Shown in pieces: positions 7,074 through 8,122 of a stretch of DNA of 8,122 nt (its first letter is position 1; the number at the start of each line of letters is the position of its first letter). A program made the position numbers and the translations under genes. The DNA lies in contig JAFAFF010000169.1 in the NCBI GenBank assembly GCA_023423605.1, positions 1 through 8,122 on the forward strand, read 5' to 3'. The notes below the pieces were generated by a model. That model was given only the letters and a program-made list of their open reading frames with translations, was not told where the DNA came from and did no database searches. The DNA comes from Pseudomonadota bacterium (GTDB lineage: Bacteria; Pseudomonadota; Gammaproteobacteria; Xanthomonadales; Xanthomonadaceae).

Positions 7074-7697
7074 TCAGAAACTGGCGCGGATGCCCACGGA
7101 ATACTGCGTCACGTCCTCGATGACCTGCACCTCGCCCACCAGGCCCCACATGGGGCTGAAGTTGATCTGGCCACCCACGTTGCCCACCCAGGTTCCATCC
7201 ATGTCGCTGCCATCCAGGTAACCGGCCTTCACCCAGGCTTCGGTGCGCGGCGAGGGCTTGCCGCGTACGCCCAGGGTGCCGCGCGCGGCATTGAAGTGGT
7301 CCTTTTCGCGCCACGTTGCGTAGCCCGGTTCCTTCAGGGTCGCTTCGGCGTTCTGCCGCGTCCAGGCGATGTCGGCGGTGAAGTCCACCCGGTCGCTCAT
7401 CGGCATGTGGTAGCCGATGCCCAGCTCCGGCTGGTCCAGTTCCAGCTTCAGGCTCGCATCGCCATCGCGATAGCTCTTGGACACCTGCGACCATGCACCG
7501 AACAGGTGCACCTGCGGAGCGATGGCGATCGAACCGCGGATATAGCCGCCATCGGCCTTGGGATCGCCCAGATAATCGTCATTGACCTTCACCTGGGTCC
7601 AGCCGGCTTCGGCGTAGGTGTAGGACAGGCCATCGGCGGCCAGCGCCGGCAGCGGGGACAGGGCCAGCAGGGTAGCGGCGAGAAGCATCTTGCGCAT
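7074..7697 (-). CDS. Ax21-family outer-membrane beta-barrel protein
   Basis: This is a 207-residue exported protein. The start at 7697 gives a clear signal peptide (MRKMLLAATLLAL core, cleavage after ALA at about residue 20), and AAGGAA (7708-7703) lies five bases upstream. An earlier in-frame ATG at 7745 would bury the signal peptide. The mature protein begins ADGLSYTYAEAGW, very like the Ax21 family of Xanthomonas and Stenotrophomonas. It then shows alternating hydrophobic strands (GGYIRGSIAIAPQVHLFGAW, LGIGYHMP, FTADIAWT, EAWVKAGYL, GGQINFSP) and ends in Ser-Phe, the aromatic C-terminal residue expected for a barrel inserted by the BAM machinery. Ax21 was once proposed as a peptide signal for plant immunity and quorum sensing; that work was withdrawn, and the safe reading is a small outer-membrane protein of unclear role. 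It is a divergent member and probably not Ax21 itself. It is transcribed alone and ends in a good terminator. Confidence 0.85.
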   Translation of the reverse strand: MRKMLLAATLLALSPLPALAADGLSYTYAEAGWTQVKVNDDYLGDPKADGGYIRGSIAIAPQVHLFGAWSQVSKSYRDGDASLKLELDQPELGIGYHMPMSDRVDFTADIAWTRQNAEATLKEPGYATWREKDHFNAARGTLGVRGKPSPRTEAWVKAGYLDGSDMDGTWVGNVGGQINFSPMWGLVGEVQVIEDVTQYSVGIRASF

Positions 7698-7777
7698 GAG
7701 GTTTCCTTGCGGTTGCGGTCCATTGCAGGCAGCCAGCCTGGCCACCCGGGGGCGACATCGGTGTCGCGCACGGCCGG

Positions 7778-7830
7778 AAGTTTAATGAATATTTCACAAA
7801 AGGCGAGGCCCGGGCTGTCCCTGTTACACT
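7778..7830. promoter_or_regulatory. AT-rich divergent promoter region (Ax21-like gene and riboswitch transcript)
   Basis: Bases about 7780-7800 are an AT-rich island in GC-rich DNA and are the natural site for the minus-strand promoter of the Ax21-like gene, though no clean -10/-35 pair stands out. On the plus strand, TACACT (7825-7830) is a plausible -10 that would start transcription about 20 bp before the riboswitch. No good -35 accompanies it. A small inverted repeat, CCGGT and ACCGG (7838-7850), follows. Confidence 0.35.
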
Positions 7831-7858
7831 ATGCACGCCGGTTCGACCGGTACATAAA

Positions 7859-8001
7859 CGTCTTCAGGGCGGGGTGCGATTCCCCACCGGCGGTAAGCGC
7901 TCCAGGGCGCGAGCCCGCGAGCGCTTCCCGCCACGCGTGGAAGGTCAGCAGATCCGGTGCGATGCCGGAGCCGACGGTCATAGTCCGGATGAAAGAAGAC
8001 G
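7859..8001 (+). promoter_or_regulatory. FMN riboswitch (RFN element)
   Basis: This is a full FMN aptamer. The P1 stem is a perfect 7-bp match between CGTCTTC (7859-7865) and GAAGACG (7995-8001). Conserved core blocks appear in order: GGGCGGGGTGCGATTCCCC, then ACCGGCGGTAAG, then GAGCCCGCGAGCG, then GGTCAGCAGATCCGGTG, then GCCGGAGCCGACGGTCATAG, then TCCGGATGAAAGAAGA. All junction elements seem intact. It senses flavin mononucleotide and lowers expression of the downstream gene when FMN is plentiful. In proteobacteria it typically precedes riboflavin synthesis or transport genes. Confidence 0.97.
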
Positions 8002-8082
8002 GTGCCACGGGGCCTTGCAGCTCCGCGCCCGCCTGTTTGCCTTGCGGCGTTTTTCGCTCACCATTCATGCGGGAAACGTTTC
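8002..8082 (+). promoter_or_regulatory. Riboswitch expression platform and leader
   Basis: Between the aptamer and the likely start there are two copies of GCCTTGC (8012-8018 and about 8039-8045) and a GC-rich stretch leading to a five-T run (8050-8054). Only short stems (3-5 bp) could be drawn before the T run, so a terminator is possible but not shown. Control by hiding the ribosome site is an alternative. GGGA (8071-8074) could be a weak ribosome site. The palindrome GAAACGTTTC (8073-8082) is immediately before the candidate ATG. Confidence 0.45.
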
Positions 8083-8122
8083 ATGTCCATGTGTTTCATT
8101 GCCAGCGGCATCCGCTTCGCGG
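8083..8122 (+). CDS. Start of an unidentified gene under FMN riboswitch control (partial)
   Basis: Only 13 codons are visible, reading MSMCFIASGIRFA. This frame is preferred over the ATG at 8067 because 10 of the 12 codons after the ATG end in G or C, as in the neighbouring genes. The second Met at 8089 could also be the start. The peptide does not match the usual N-termini of riboflavin synthase (MFTGII) or of dihydroxybutanone phosphate synthase. The true start of a riboflavin gene could lie beyond the edge, or this may be another flavin-related gene such as a transporter. Its identity is unknown. Confidence 0.35.
   Translation, partial: MSMCFIASGIRFA

Noticed and set aside
6610..7494. 294-codon minus-strand frame linking the phosphoesterase and Ax21-like genes
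   Set aside because: It overlaps both real genes in another frame and runs through the terminator; its middle is intergenic DNA.
8067..8122. ATG at 8067 as the start of the riboswitch-controlled gene
   Set aside because: Its codons lack the GC-ending bias of the neighbours and there is no ribosome site before it. The 8083 frame fits better.

Overview
This 8.1-kb stretch of GC-rich chromosome has dense genes and strong third-position GC. It looks like a gammaproteobacterium of the family Xanthomonadaceae, near Stenotrophomonas, Xanthomonas, Pseudoxanthomonas or Luteimonas. The main pointers are an Ax21-family outer-membrane protein, the glyA-nrdR-ribD order, and an EttA highly similar to those of proteobacteria. 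The genus cannot be fixed from sequence inspection alone. Most of the window is ordinary housekeeping chromosome. No transposase, integrase, phage gene, tRNA, rRNA or CRISPR array was seen.

Layout, left to right. (1) Positions 1-409, minus strand: the N-terminal third of the ABC-F translation factor EttA, running off the left edge. (2) 689-1402, plus: an exported protein of unknown function with a possible PPC-like C-terminal domain. (3) 1523-2008, plus: a small periplasmic RcnB-like protein, rich in Arg, His and Asp, with a 30-bp tandem repeat. (4) 2174-3427 glyA, 3573-4094 nrdR and 4131-5240 ribD, all plus strand. nrdR and ribD are 36 bp apart and probably co-transcribed. glyA is separated from nrdR by 145 bp holding two stem-loops. 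(5) 5232-6761, minus: a secreted calcineurin-like phosphoesterase carrying three C-terminal repeats that match the vitelline membrane outer layer protein I (VMO-I) pattern. Its 3' end overlaps ribD tail to tail by 9 bp. (6) 7074-7697, minus: an Ax21-like outer-membrane beta-barrel protein followed by a clear hairpin terminator. (7) 7859-8001, plus: a canonical FMN riboswitch (RFN element), controlling a gene that begins at the right edge and cannot be identified.

How the genes relate. GlyA supplies one-carbon units, NrdR represses ribonucleotide reductase genes, and RibD carries out two early steps of riboflavin synthesis. The FMN riboswitch about 2.6 kb after ribD suggests that the rest of the riboflavin pathway, or a flavin transporter, lies just beyond the window. 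ribD itself is not under this riboswitch. The two minus-strand genes for exported proteins sit between ribD and the riboswitch and may be an insertion into a formerly compact riboflavin locus; this is inference.

The most unusual item is the phosphoesterase-VMO-I fusion. The VMO-I fold is best known from animal egg and secreted proteins, and here it is attached to a bacterial secreted metallo-enzyme.
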